Below are positions 18,630 through 26,199 of a stretch of 32,311 nucleotides of DNA, one piece after another. Position 1 is the first letter of the stretch, and every line of letters begins with the position of its first letter. The translations under genes were made by a program, and so were the position numbers. This DNA comes from Bacteroidales bacterium Bact_09 (GTDB taxonomy: Bacteria; Bacteroidota; Bacteroidia; Bacteroidales; UBA932): NCBI GenBank assembly GCA_001603455.1, contig LUZA01000009.1:9971-42281 (forward strand). The letters run 5' to 3'. The notes below the pieces were generated by a model. That model saw nothing but the letters and a program-made list of their open reading frames with translations, was not told the origin of the DNA and made no database searches.

Positions 18630-18644
18630 AAATCAGTGATTTAT
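18628..18644 (-). repeat. 17-bp perfect palindrome between ompH stop and murI start
   Basis: ATAAATCA (18628-18635) and TGATTTAT (18637-18644) are perfect 8-bp arms around one base. It covers the ompH stop codon (18641-18643) and the first two bases of the murI ATG. In mRNA a 7-bp stem with a 3-nt loop could form. Confidence 0.7.
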
Positions 18645-19198
18645 TTTTGTTCCATGCCGGGCAATTGCGTGGGAGCTACCTTTTCGGCAGGAATGCCCAA
18701 TTCGCTTTTTGCCATGGGTAAGATGTTCACGCTTACCTGTTCATTGTAGTAAACAAGACCTCCGGCCGACAGATCGAAAATGAATGTAAAACCTTTGTCT
18801 TTGGCTATTTTGGCTATGACTTCATTTGCCTTCTGGAAAACAGGAGCGAACAAAACCTGCTGCATCTGCTGATACTCCTGCTGTGCGCCCTGGCTGAATT
18901 GTTCCAGGCGTTGCTGGATCTCTATCAGTTCCCGCTGTTTTGCTTCCAGAACAGCAGCTGTCCATGTTGCCTGCCTTTGCTGGTAGGTGTTGTATTTTGT
19001 CTGGTACTCCTGCTGCATTTCGGTAATTGTCTCTTCCACTTCGTTCGTGTAATTTTGCAATTTTATCAGCGCCGAATCCCTTTCGGGCATCAGGCTGATC
19101 AATTCCTGGGAATTGATGTGACCAAATTTCAGGTTTTGAGCAGTAGATGTCCCGGCTATGCACAACAACAGGGTAAAGACAGTAACTATACGTTTCAT
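18641..19198 (-). CDS. OmpH/Skp-family periplasmic chaperone (copy 1)
   Basis: Skp-like proteins hold unfolded outer-membrane proteins in the periplasm and hand them to BamA. From the ATG at 19198 the product has 185 residues, with a signal peptide MKRIVTVFTLLLCIAGTSTAQ (Sec type, probable cleavage after AQ). A glutamine-rich coiled coil follows (about residues 45-120, for example EMQQEYQTKYNTYQQRQ), then a compact C-terminal part with VYYNEQVSVNI. An upstream in-frame ATG at 19231 would spoil the signal peptide and is rejected. It follows a second ompH gene and bamA, a common Bacteroidota arrangement. A TAnnTTTG box lies just upstream. Confidence 0.9.
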   Translation of the reverse strand: MKRIVTVFTLLLCIAGTSTAQNLKFGHINSQELISLMPERDSALIKLQNYTNEVEETITEMQQEYQTKYNTYQQRQATWTAAVLEAKQRELIEIQQRLEQFSQGAQQEYQQMQQVLFAPVFQKANEVIAKIAKDKGFTFIFDLSAGGLVYYNEQVSVNILPMAKSELGIPAEKVAPTQLPGMEQK

Positions 19199-19220
19199 AA
19201 GTTTTGGTTTATAAAGACTA

Positions 19221-19228
19221 CAAATGTA
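19221..19228 (-). promoter_or_regulatory. Internal -7 box upstream of ompH copy 1
   Basis: On the minus strand TACATTTG matches TAnnTTTG, 22 nt before the ompH ATG at 19198. It lies in the 38-nt gap between the two ompH genes and would allow separate expression of ompH copy 1 and murI. No good -33 TTG is seen. Confidence 0.5.
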
Positions 19229-19236
19229 CAAAAAAA

Positions 19237-19749
19237 TTACCTGACAGCCTGTAATCTTTCTATTACCAGATTACTTATGTCGATATCAGGGACATAATGA
19301 ACCACTCCAATGCCCGTAGCAATATCCAGGACAAGATTGTAACCATAGCGTTCGGCAATATACCGGATGGCTTCCTGCATCCTTTCCCTGATGGGATTAA
19401 AGAGGATCTCTGAGGTCTTGGCAAGGGTCCCTTCCTGTCCAAAATACTGTTCGCGTAATTCTTTGACTTCGTTTTCCCTGTCTATGATCTGCTGCTCACG
19501 CAAACGTCTCTGCTGGGCAGTAAGGTCCTGCTTATCTTTCTGGTATTGCTGAAACATATCTTCCAGTGCATCGAACTCGGCCTGCAATTTTTGTTGATAT
19601 TGCTCCTGCAAACGTGAGATCTGCTCCTGTGCTGATGTATACTCGGGTAATGCCTCGAGTATGTTTTCGGAATGAATTACGGCGTATTTTTGGGCCAGCA
19701 GACTACCTGCCATCAAACTTACCATAAAAAACAAAACCATTCTTTTCAT
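19237..19749 (-). CDS. OmpH/Skp-family periplasmic chaperone (copy 2)
   Basis: This is a second Skp-like outer-membrane chaperone, 170 residues long. It begins with a signal peptide (MKRMVLFFMVSLMAGSLLAQ), followed by the typical KYAVIHSENILEALPEY segment and a long Gln/Glu-rich coiled coil (about residues 38-105, for example EQYQQKLQAEFDALEDMFQQ). The C-terminal NLVLDIATGIGVVHY closes the core domain. It starts 10 nt after the bamA stop and is presumably co-transcribed with it. It differs clearly in sequence from copy 1, so the duplication is old and the two copies may serve different clients. Confidence 0.92.
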   Translation of the reverse strand: MKRMVLFFMVSLMAGSLLAQKYAVIHSENILEALPEYTSAQEQISRLQEQYQQKLQAEFDALEDMFQQYQKDKQDLTAQQRRLREQQIIDRENEVKELREQYFGQEGTLAKTSEILFNPIRERMQEAIRYIAERYGYNLVLDIATGIGVVHYVPDIDISNLVIERLQAVR

Positions 19750-19759
19750 AATAATGATA

Positions 19760-22300
19760 TTAAAATGTTTGTCCGATCATGAAATGAAAATTCGAACCAC
19801 CTTTCTTGCCACTGAAATCGGTATCGAACCCGTACCCCCAATCGATCCCCAAGAGACCGATCATGGGAAGAAATACCCTTACACCAACTCCCGCTGCACG
19901 TTTGACGGAGAAGGGATTGAAATCACGCATATCACTCCAGCAGTTACCTCCTTCCAGGAATAGAAGGGCATAAATGGTGGATTGAGGCTGCAGGATCACC
20001 GGATAACGCAATTCGACTGTATATCTTGTATAAACACGTCCTGCATAGGCGTCATTAACGGTGGGTGTGAGCGAATAATTTTTATATCCCCGTTGTGATA
20101 TGATATCTGCTCCATACGTGTTGTATCCGCTCATTCCGTCACCTCCAAGCATGAATCCTTCGAATGGCGAATAGCCGAGTTCCCGGTTGTAATAACCAAG
20201 ATAACCAAAATTGGCCCTTGTCATCAGCACCAGGTCCCCAATAAGCCGGGTGTACAGACTGGCATCGAATGTCCATTTGTGGTATTCAATCCAACGATAC
20301 CGCTGTGCCTGGGTCATAGAGGCATAATCCGTATCCTTGCTTCTGAACAGCGAATAAGGAGGCGTTACCTGCAACCCGAATTTAAAATCGGACCCCTGAC
20401 GGGGATATATGATCTGGTCTGTGGAATTACGTTGTAACGTAACGGTATAGTCAATAATATTGGATTGGCCGTCGGTGAACATAAAATAATAGCCCCAGTC
20501 CTGCAGATTGTAACGCTTTACATCCAGCTGGTTGAAAAACACGAAATAATTATCGGGCCATTTCAATCTTGTACCCAGCCCGATACCCAGTCCATAGACT
20601 TCCATAAACTGATCATTGGTAAGGTAATAATAAGTAGAAGCCGTCTGTCTTGTGTAATAAATGCTTGTGCTGAAAGAGGTCGGTTTCTTTCCGGTCAGCC
20701 ACGGTTCTACAAAAGTGGAACTCAGGGCCATGTAATACGTCCCGTTTGTCTGGAACCTCAGGGAAAGCGTCTGTCCGTCACCCAGGGGAACGGGACGCCA
20801 TGCTTGTTTGTCAAACAACCTGTTAATGGAGAAATTATTGAAGCTGATACCCACAGTTCCCACAAATGTATTGCCTCCCCAGCCTCCTGCGATCTCAAAC
20901 TGACTATCAGGCTTCTCGGTCACATTGTATATAATGTCAACCGTATTGTTTACCTGGTTGGGCACTACGTTGAAACCGCTCCCCATCTGCATGATAGCTT
21001 CCTGGTCAAAGTGGCCCATAGATGCGATCTCCCTGATAGAGCGTTCCAGCTCTGTCTGGCTAAAAAGGTAGCCGGGACGTGTGAAGACCTGCCTACGTAT
21101 GATCTTTTCGTTGGATACGTTGTTGCCATTGATAATTATCCGGTTATAGGTTGCCGGTTTGCCTTCAAAGACGCGCATTTCCACATCTACAGAATCCTGT
21201 TCTATGTTCACTTCCACGGGCACGACCCGGAAAAACAGGTAGCCCTGGTCCTTATATACCTGAGATACGTTAGTTTGTTGCATTTTCCCGCCACCGAACA
21301 ACCGTTCTTCCATGGTAACAACGTCATATACATCGCCTTTCCCAATCCGCAATACAGAATTGAGCATTTCGCTGGAGTACTGCGTATTACCCGTCCAGGT
21401 TATATTGCGGAAATAATACTTTTTACCTTCGTCTATCTGGATGTCTATACCCAGGTTTTTTTCGTCTATATAATATATGGAATCCCTTACTATGCACGCA
21501 TCACGGTAACCCAGTTCATGAAATTTCTGTAATAAAAGCTGCTTATCGTTAAGGTATTCCTTTTCGTCAAATTTTTTACTGAAAAAGAAATTGTACAATC
21601 TTTTGTCTTTTGTCTTCTTCATGGCAAAACGCATCTTAGTGAGAGAGAGCTGATCGCTTCCCAGAAAATTGATCTGCTTTATGCGGACCCTTGCCTTTCG
21701 GTCCACATGGAAGGTGACCTGTACAGCATTCTTTATAGTGGTGTCCTCTTTATGCGTAGCCGTTACCTGGCAATTCAGAAATCCTTTTTCCACATAATAC
21801 CGTCGTATGATTTCGCTTGAGGATTTGATGACGTAATCAGACATTTCGCTCCCTCTTCTCAGACGGACCCGTTCTTCTATATCGGTCTTCTCTCCTTTTT
21901 TGACACCATTGTAATTCCATTGGGATACCCTTGGCCGTTCTACAATGTTGATATTCAGGAATGCCTGGTCATTTACAAGGCTGTCCACATAAACACCCAC
22001 ATCTGAAAAAAAACGTTGCATGAAGAGCCGTTTGACGATGGTCTGCAGTTCTTCACCCGGTATATTAATGGTATCGCCTATGGCAAGACCTGTCAGGGAT
22101 AGTATCTGATCTGCATTCAGATAATTTACCCCGGTTACTGTCATGCCGGCAATGACACATTGCCGGGGATTGGCATAATCGATCATCACTGAACTCTGTT
22201 TTCCGGCAGTTGAATCTGTGACTGCCACTTGTTCGGTGATCTGTGCCGAAAGTGAAAGTCCCGTTAATAAAAAGATAAAGCAGAAAATCAGGTACTTCAT
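19760..22300 (-). CDS. bamA: Outer-membrane protein assembly factor BamA
   Basis: BamA is the essential outer-membrane beta-barrel that inserts other barrel proteins. The 846-residue protein has a signal peptide (MKYLIFCFIFLLTGLSLSAQ) and an N-terminal region of about 450 residues with repeated POTRA-like units, such as INFLGSDQLSLTKMRFAM and ITWTGNTQYSSEML. A C-terminal barrel of about 370 residues follows. The conserved loop-6 RGY is seen in SQRGYKNYSL. The chain ends with an aromatic residue in HFMIGQTF, as required for the barrel signal. The ATG directly abuts the uppS stop (TGA then ATG, no gap), suggesting coupled translation. Confidence 0.97.
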   Translation of the reverse strand: MKYLIFCFIFLLTGLSLSAQITEQVAVTDSTAGKQSSVMIDYANPRQCVIAGMTVTGVNYLNADQILSLTGLAIGDTINIPGEELQTIVKRLFMQRFFSDVGVYVDSLVNDQAFLNINIVERPRVSQWNYNGVKKGEKTDIEERVRLRRGSEMSDYVIKSSSEIIRRYYVEKGFLNCQVTATHKEDTTIKNAVQVTFHVDRKARVRIKQINFLGSDQLSLTKMRFAMKKTKDKRLYNFFFSKKFDEKEYLNDKQLLLQKFHELGYRDACIVRDSIYYIDEKNLGIDIQIDEGKKYYFRNITWTGNTQYSSEMLNSVLRIGKGDVYDVVTMEERLFGGGKMQQTNVSQVYKDQGYLFFRVVPVEVNIEQDSVDVEMRVFEGKPATYNRIIINGNNVSNEKIIRRQVFTRPGYLFSQTELERSIREIASMGHFDQEAIMQMGSGFNVVPNQVNNTVDIIYNVTEKPDSQFEIAGGWGGNTFVGTVGISFNNFSINRLFDKQAWRPVPLGDGQTLSLRFQTNGTYYMALSSTFVEPWLTGKKPTSFSTSIYYTRQTASTYYYLTNDQFMEVYGLGIGLGTRLKWPDNYFVFFNQLDVKRYNLQDWGYYFMFTDGQSNIIDYTVTLQRNSTDQIIYPRQGSDFKFGLQVTPPYSLFRSKDTDYASMTQAQRYRWIEYHKWTFDASLYTRLIGDLVLMTRANFGYLGYYNRELGYSPFEGFMLGGDGMSGYNTYGADIISQRGYKNYSLTPTVNDAYAGRVYTRYTVELRYPVILQPQSTIYALLFLEGGNCWSDMRDFNPFSVKRAAGVGVRVFLPMIGLLGIDWGYGFDTDFSGKKGGSNFHFMIGQTF

Positions 22301-23026
22301 TCAAGGGATATTAATAGATTCTTCAATCTTTCCAAACCGGCGCTCTCTGTTGCTAAAGGCCTCAAGGGCAGCTTCGAAGTCAGGCTTGCGAAAATCGGGC
22401 CAAAGTACGGGAGTAAAATACAATTCAGTATAAGCCATCTGCCATAGCATGAAATTGCTGATACGCATTTCACCGCTTGTCCTTATCATCAGATCCGGGT
22501 CGGGAATTCCCGCCGTGGAAAGATACCCGGAAAAAAATTCCTGGGTAAGTGGCATATCCCGGGTGGGGTTCTCGTCCAACATACGTTGTACCGCCTGCAA
22601 TATATCCCATTTACCGCTGTAATTAACGGCTACAATAAGGGTCATCCTGTTGTTGTCTGCAGTTTGTTCCACACACTGATCCATACGTTCCAGCAGGTCC
22701 GGATTCAGGTGATGGCGGTCTCCCATAAAAAGACACCGTATGTTGTTTTTCATCAGGGTGGGCGTTTCTTTGTGAATGGCATCCACTATCAGGGACATCA
22801 GGGCATCGGTTTCCCTTTTTGGACGTCCCCAGTTTTCCTCGGAAAAAGCAAAAAGGCTCAGGTAAGATATTCCTTTTTCGGCAGCAGCTTCTGTGATATG
22901 CCGTACAGCTTCCACTCCCTGCCGGTGTCCCTCGTTCCTTTCCATGTCATGTAACAGGGCCCACCGTCCGTTTCCATCCATGATGATACATACGTGGTTG
23001 GGAAGTTTATCCTTATGCTCACTCAT
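22301..23026 (-). CDS. uppS: Isoprenyl transferase (undecaprenyl diphosphate synthase)
   Basis: UppS makes the C55 lipid carrier used for peptidoglycan and surface glycans. The start at 23026 gives 241 residues beginning MSEHKDKLPNHV. The catalytic motif IIMDGNGRWA follows at residues 14-23, with D17. Further family motifs are LSLFAFSEENWGRP and the C-terminal DLMIRTSGEMRISNFMLWQMAYTE. Upstream in-frame ATGs exist at 23041 and 23053. I prefer 23026 because a full GGAGGT (23039 down to 23034) lies 7 nt before it, which is rare in this phylum. The start overlaps the nadK stop by 8 nt. Confidence 0.95.
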   Translation of the reverse strand: MSEHKDKLPNHVCIIMDGNGRWALLHDMERNEGHRQGVEAVRHITEAAAEKGISYLSLFAFSEENWGRPKRETDALMSLIVDAIHKETPTLMKNNIRCLFMGDRHHLNPDLLERMDQCVEQTADNNRMTLIVAVNYSGKWDILQAVQRMLDENPTRDMPLTQEFFSGYLSTAGIPDPDLMIRTSGEMRISNFMLWQMAYTELYFTPVLWPDFRKPDFEAALEAFSNRERRFGKIEESINIP

Positions 23027-23828
23027 AATCTTGACCTCCATTTCTCTTGTCAAAACCCATCATCAGTTTTTCTCTCAGCGTAGTAATAAAATCGTTTCCG
23101 GCAAAAGACAGGCTTGTGATGCTGAAATGTGCCTTTTTCACTATAAAGCTATAGGGAAGGTCTATGACCACCGATCTGTTATCCAGATGTAATTGTGCAT
23201 TGGGACTGCGGCTTCTCACTTTGATTTCCAGAACGGCATTATCGGGAAAGACCAGTGGACGTACATTCAAGTTGTGAGGTGCTATAGGCGACAGGATCAG
23301 GACTCCGGATTCGGGAAAAACTACCGGACCGCCTACACTCAGCGAATAAGCGGTGGAACCTGTAGGAGTGGCCACTATGATGCCATCACCACGGTATGTG
23401 GAAATATGTTTTCCGTTCATTTTCACGCCCACTTCAATCATGGCGGAACTAAAGCGTTGGATACATATCTCGTTAATGGCAAAAGGATAAATCTGCTCCT
23501 GCTTTTTTTCTCTTTCTATGGTCAGTACGGTATGTCTGGTTGAAGTATAATCCCGTTTTTGAACCGAATCAAAAAGGTGTCCTATAAAATCGGAACCGCA
23601 ACCAGTCAGAAAACCAAGACGGCCAAAGTTCACTCCGGCAATGGGAACACCTGAATCCCCGACTATCTCCAACGCTTCCAGGAAAGTGCCGTCCCCTCCG
23701 GCAGTTACCAACAGATCCGTTCCAGGTGGTAATTTCCGGTCATCTCCCAGTATCTGAAAAGTAACGTCTTCCCTTTCTGGAAGGAACCAGTCCTTTTTTA
23801 TTACCTTTCCGTAAAAAACGACCTTCAT
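23019..23828 (-). CDS. nadK: NAD kinase
   Basis: NadK phosphorylates NAD to NADP with ATP. The ATG at 23828 gives 269 residues starting MKVVFYGKVIKK. The longer in-frame start at 23885 would overlap pdxJ and the promoter region, so it is rejected. Visible motifs are TAGGDGTFLEA (GGDG at 44-47, catalytic D46), NFGRLGFLTG, and TPTGSTAYSLSVGGPVV in the second half. It is the first gene of the envelope cluster. It is transcribed divergently from pdxJ, and its end overlaps uppS by 8 nt (ATGAGTGA). Confidence 0.95.
   Translation of the reverse strand: MKVVFYGKVIKKDWFLPEREDVTFQILGDDRKLPPGTDLLVTAGGDGTFLEALEIVGDSGVPIAGVNFGRLGFLTGCGSDFIGHLFDSVQKRDYTSTRHTVLTIEREKKQEQIYPFAINEICIQRFSSAMIEVGVKMNGKHISTYRGDGIIVATPTGSTAYSLSVGGPVVFPESGVLILSPIAPHNLNVRPLVFPDNAVLEIKVRSRSPNAQLHLDNRSVVIDLPYSFIVKKAHFSITSLSFAGNDFITTLREKLMMGFDKRNGGQDYE
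23034..23039 (-). promoter_or_regulatory. Shine-Dalgarno sequence for uppS inside nadK
   Basis: GGAGGT on the minus strand is a six-base match to the anti-SD, spaced 7 nt from the uppS ATG at 23026. It encodes Gly-Gly near the NadK C-terminus, so the match could be partly coincidental. It is the only strong SD I noticed at a gene start in the window. Confidence 0.5.
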
Positions 23829-23829
23829 A

Positions 23830-23860
23830 TTTGTATTGCCGATAAGTTGGCTTACTTTTG
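23830..23860 (+). promoter_or_regulatory. Promoter for pdxJ
   Basis: A -33-like TTTG (23830-23833) and a -7 box TACTTTTG (23853-23860, TAnnTTTG) are spaced by 19 nt, which fits the Bacteroidota promoter consensus. The pdxJ ATG is at 23879. The -33 element lies right next to the nadK start codon. Confidence 0.65.
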
Positions 23861-23863
23861 CAA

Positions 23864-23871
23864 CAAAGATA
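23864..23871 (-). promoter_or_regulatory. -7 box for nadK (minus strand)
   Basis: The minus strand reads TATCTTTG, matching TAnnTTTG, 35 nt upstream of the nadK ATG at 23828. Only 3 nt separate it from the -7 box of the divergent pdxJ promoter. A convincing -33 element is not visible. Confidence 0.55.
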
Positions 23872-23878
23872 ACCAATA

Positions 23879-24598
23879 ATGACAAAACTGAGTGTTAATG
23901 TAAATAAATTTGCCACCTTGCGCAATGCACGCGGAGGCAATATACCCGATGTTACTCAGGCTGTAAAAGATTGTGAACAATTTGGTGCCCAGGGAATTAC
24001 TGTTCATCCGCGCCCGGATGAACGTCACATACGCTACAAGGATGTCCGGGAGATCAGGCCCTTAATAACTACCGAATTCAACATAGAGGGCAATCCGATC
24101 CCTTCGTTCATACAACTTGTTCTTGAAGTAAAACCAGACCAGGTTACACTGGTCCCTGATGCCCATGACGCCATTACTTCCAATGCTGGCTGGGACACGC
24201 ACCGGTTTGCACGTGAACTGAAGGAATGGGTCAGCATATTCAAAGATGCCGGGATCCGGACATCGCTTTTTGTGGACCCTGACCCCACGATGATCCGTGC
24301 CGCTGCGATAACCGGAACAGACCGGGTGGAACTCTATACAGAAGCCTATGCCAGTATGTACGGGCAGGACAGGCATAAAGCCATTGAACCATATGTCAGG
24401 GCGGCACAAACGGCCGCTGCCTGTTCGTTGGGACTGAACGCCGGTCATGATCTGAACCTGGAAAATGTCGCTTTTTTTCACCGCACTATTCCGGGTCTTC
24501 TGGAAGTTTCCATCGGACATGCCCTTATCTGTGAGTCAATCTACCTGGGACTGGAAAACACCATTCAGATGTATTTAAGGCGTCTCGCCGATTTTTAA
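23879..24598 (+). CDS. pdxJ: Pyridoxine 5'-phosphate synthase
   Basis: PdxJ makes pyridoxine 5'-phosphate, the last ring-closing step of DXP-dependent vitamin B6 synthesis. The 239-residue TIM-barrel protein starts with [17 protein letters not shown] (compare E. coli [14 protein letters not shown]). [14 protein letters not shown] and the C-terminal [12 protein letters not shown] are family hallmarks. Length and start are normal. The N-V-N-K variant of the first motif is a Bacteroidota-type sequence. It stands alone between the divergent nadK and the following ompH-like gene, which has its own -7 box 2 nt after the pdxJ stop. Confidence 0.96.
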   Translation: MTKLSVNVNKFATLRNARGGNIPDVTQAVKDCEQFGAQGITVHPRPDERHIRYKDVREIRPLITTEFNIEGNPIPSFIQLVLEVKPDQVTLVPDAHDAITSNAGWDTHRFARELKEWVSIFKDAGIRTSLFVDPDPTMIRAAAITGTDRVELYTEAYASMYGQDRHKAIEPYVRAAQTAAACSLGLNAGHDLNLENVAFFHRTIPGLLEVSIGHALICESIYLGLENTIQMYLRRLADF

Positions 24599-24599
24599 T

Positions 24600-24607
24600 T
24601 ATATTTG
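24600..24607 (+). promoter_or_regulatory. -7 box for the membrane-anchored OmpH-like gene
   Basis: TATATTTG matches TAnnTTTG, 2 nt after the pdxJ stop and 23 nt before the ATG at 24631. A -33 TTG is not evident. Confidence 0.6.
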
Positions 24608-24630
24608 CACGTTCTTAGTATTAATAAATT

Positions 24631-25239
24631 ATGAAAAAGACATCACTGATAATCATCATCTTACTGGCACTTGCTGTCGCAGCCCTTTATGTTTTACACT
24701 TTACGGGAATTGGTGGCGAAGCATCCGGTCCCGAAAAATCCGACCAGGAAATAAGCCAGACGCCTGCCGGCAGCATTGTTTATATACGCATTGATACACT
24801 GCTCAATAAATACGATCTTTTCCTTGACCTCCAGTCAGATCTCTCTGCCAAAGCCCGTATAGTAGAAGACGACCTAACCAAGAAAGGTCGTGCCTTTGAG
24901 AATGATGTAAACAACTTCCAGGAAAAAGTACAAAAGGGCCTTATAACAAGATCCCAAGCAGAAACACAGCAAAACCAGCTTGCTGCCCGTCAGCAGGAAC
25001 TGGAACAGTATGCACAGCAAAAACAACTGGAATTAGCAGAAGAAAACCAGGTTATGCTCAATCGTGTACTGGATGCCCTCCGTACGTTCCTGTCTGAATA
25101 CCGCGTGATGAAAAACTATGACATGATACTGACCACGGACGGAAACAGCAACACGGTCATCGAAGCCAGTCGGGGACTGGATATCACACAAGAAGTTGTG
25201 GACGGACTTAACCAGGAATATGCCAAAAGCCGTAAATAG
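24631..25239 (+). CDS. OmpH/Skp-like protein with N-terminal membrane anchor (copy 3)
   Basis: The 202-residue protein begins with a hydrophobic segment (about residues 5-24, LIIIILLALAVAALYVLHF). It has no obvious signal-peptidase site, so it is probably anchored in the inner membrane. An Ala/Ser/Pro-rich linker follows, then an OmpH-type core starting with IVYIRIDTLLNKYDLF and a Gln-rich coiled coil (about 75-140). The C-terminal NYDMILTTDGNSNTVIEASRGLDIT matches OmpH proteins. It could be a tethered chaperone at the inner-membrane face. Exact clients cannot be told from sequence. The purC ATG follows within 10 nt of its stop. Confidence 0.85.
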   Translation: MKKTSLIIIILLALAVAALYVLHFTGIGGEASGPEKSDQEISQTPAGSIVYIRIDTLLNKYDLFLDLQSDLSAKARIVEDDLTKKGRAFENDVNNFQEKVQKGLITRSQAETQQNQLAARQQELEQYAQQKQLELAEENQVMLNRVLDALRTFLSEYRVMKNYDMILTTDGNSNTVIEASRGLDITQEVVDGLNQEYAKSRK

Positions 25240-25248
25240 ATGATTATT

Positions 25249-26199
25249 ATGAAATCGGTCATCGGAACTGAGTTTCATTTTTCCCGGCAAACGGGATTCT
25301 ATGTCGGGAAAGTACGAGATGTCTATACAATAGACAAGCGTATTCTTGTGATGATCGCAACAGACAGGATATCGGCCTTTGATATTGTATTTCCCAAAGG
25401 GATCACCTACAAAGGCCAGATCCTGAACAAAATTGCCTCCCGGTTCCTGGACCTGACAAGTGATATCGTTCCTAACTGGAAGATTGCCACACCCCATCCC
25501 ATGGTCACTGTTGGGTACAGGTGTGAACCATTTCCGGTTGAAATGATAGTCAGGGCATATCTGACCGGAAGTTCCTGGAGAACATATAAAAGCGGTCAAC
25601 GTACCCTATGCGGGATTTCCCTGCCCGATGGCATGAGGGAACATCAGGCATTTCCTGCTCCAATCGTCACACCTACTACTAAAGCAGCTATAGGCTTTCA
25701 CGACCAGGATATTTCAAGGGATCAGATTATCTCCGGAGGCCTGGTAACCCAGGAAGATTACTCAAAACTGGAAGAATATTCTTTGGCCTTGTTTGCAAGG
25801 GGGCAGGAACTGGCCGCAAAAAGGGGACTAATCCTGGTAGATACGAAATATGAATTCGGAAAGCTCGGAGACCAGATACTTTTAATAGATGAGATTCATA
25901 CCCCGGATTCATCCCGGTATTTTTATACAGATGATTTTCAACGGAATTTTCCCCAGGGAAAGCCTCCTCGGCAATTATCCAAGGAATTCGTAAGAGAATG
26001 GCTCATGGAAAACGGGTTCAGCGGACAATCCGGTCAGAAGATGCCGGAGTTGACAGACGATGTGATACAAAGTATTTCTAACCGCTATATAGAGTTGTTT
26101 GAACATCTGACAGGCACGGCTTTTGTACCCCTCACCTATGACGATGCATTTTACGATAATATGGAGGGTTGCATCCGCAATATGCTGGCCCGTTTATGA
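25249..26199 (+). CDS. purC: Phosphoribosylaminoimidazole-succinocarboxamide synthase
   Basis: PurC joins aspartate to CAIR in purine synthesis, using ATP. I choose the ATG at 25249 ([11 protein letters not shown], 316 residues), as related proteins begin at this point. An in-frame ATG at 25240, abutting the previous stop, would add three residues. Family motifs are [41 protein letters not shown] and [28 protein letters not shown]. The length is that of the larger, eukaryote- and Bacteroidota-type enzyme. Its stop overlaps the start of the next gene by 4 nt (ATGA). Confidence 0.97.
   Translation: MKSVIGTEFHFSRQTGFYVGKVRDVYTIDKRILVMIATDRISAFDIVFPKGITYKGQILNKIASRFLDLTSDIVPNWKIATPHPMVTVGYRCEPFPVEMIVRAYLTGSSWRTYKSGQRTLCGISLPDGMREHQAFPAPIVTPTTKAAIGFHDQDISRDQIISGGLVTQEDYSKLEEYSLALFARGQELAAKRGLILVDTKYEFGKLGDQILLIDEIHTPDSSRYFYTDDFQRNFPQGKPPRQLSKEFVREWLMENGFSGQSGQKMPELTDDVIQSISNRYIELFEHLTGTAFVPLTYDDAFYDNMEGCIRNMLARL

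Noticed and set aside
20465-21532. 355-codon open frame antisense to bamA
   Set aside because: It lies wholly inside the confident bamA gene, has no recognisable domain, has a His/Cys-rich composition typical of shadow frames, and lacks a promoter box at its start.
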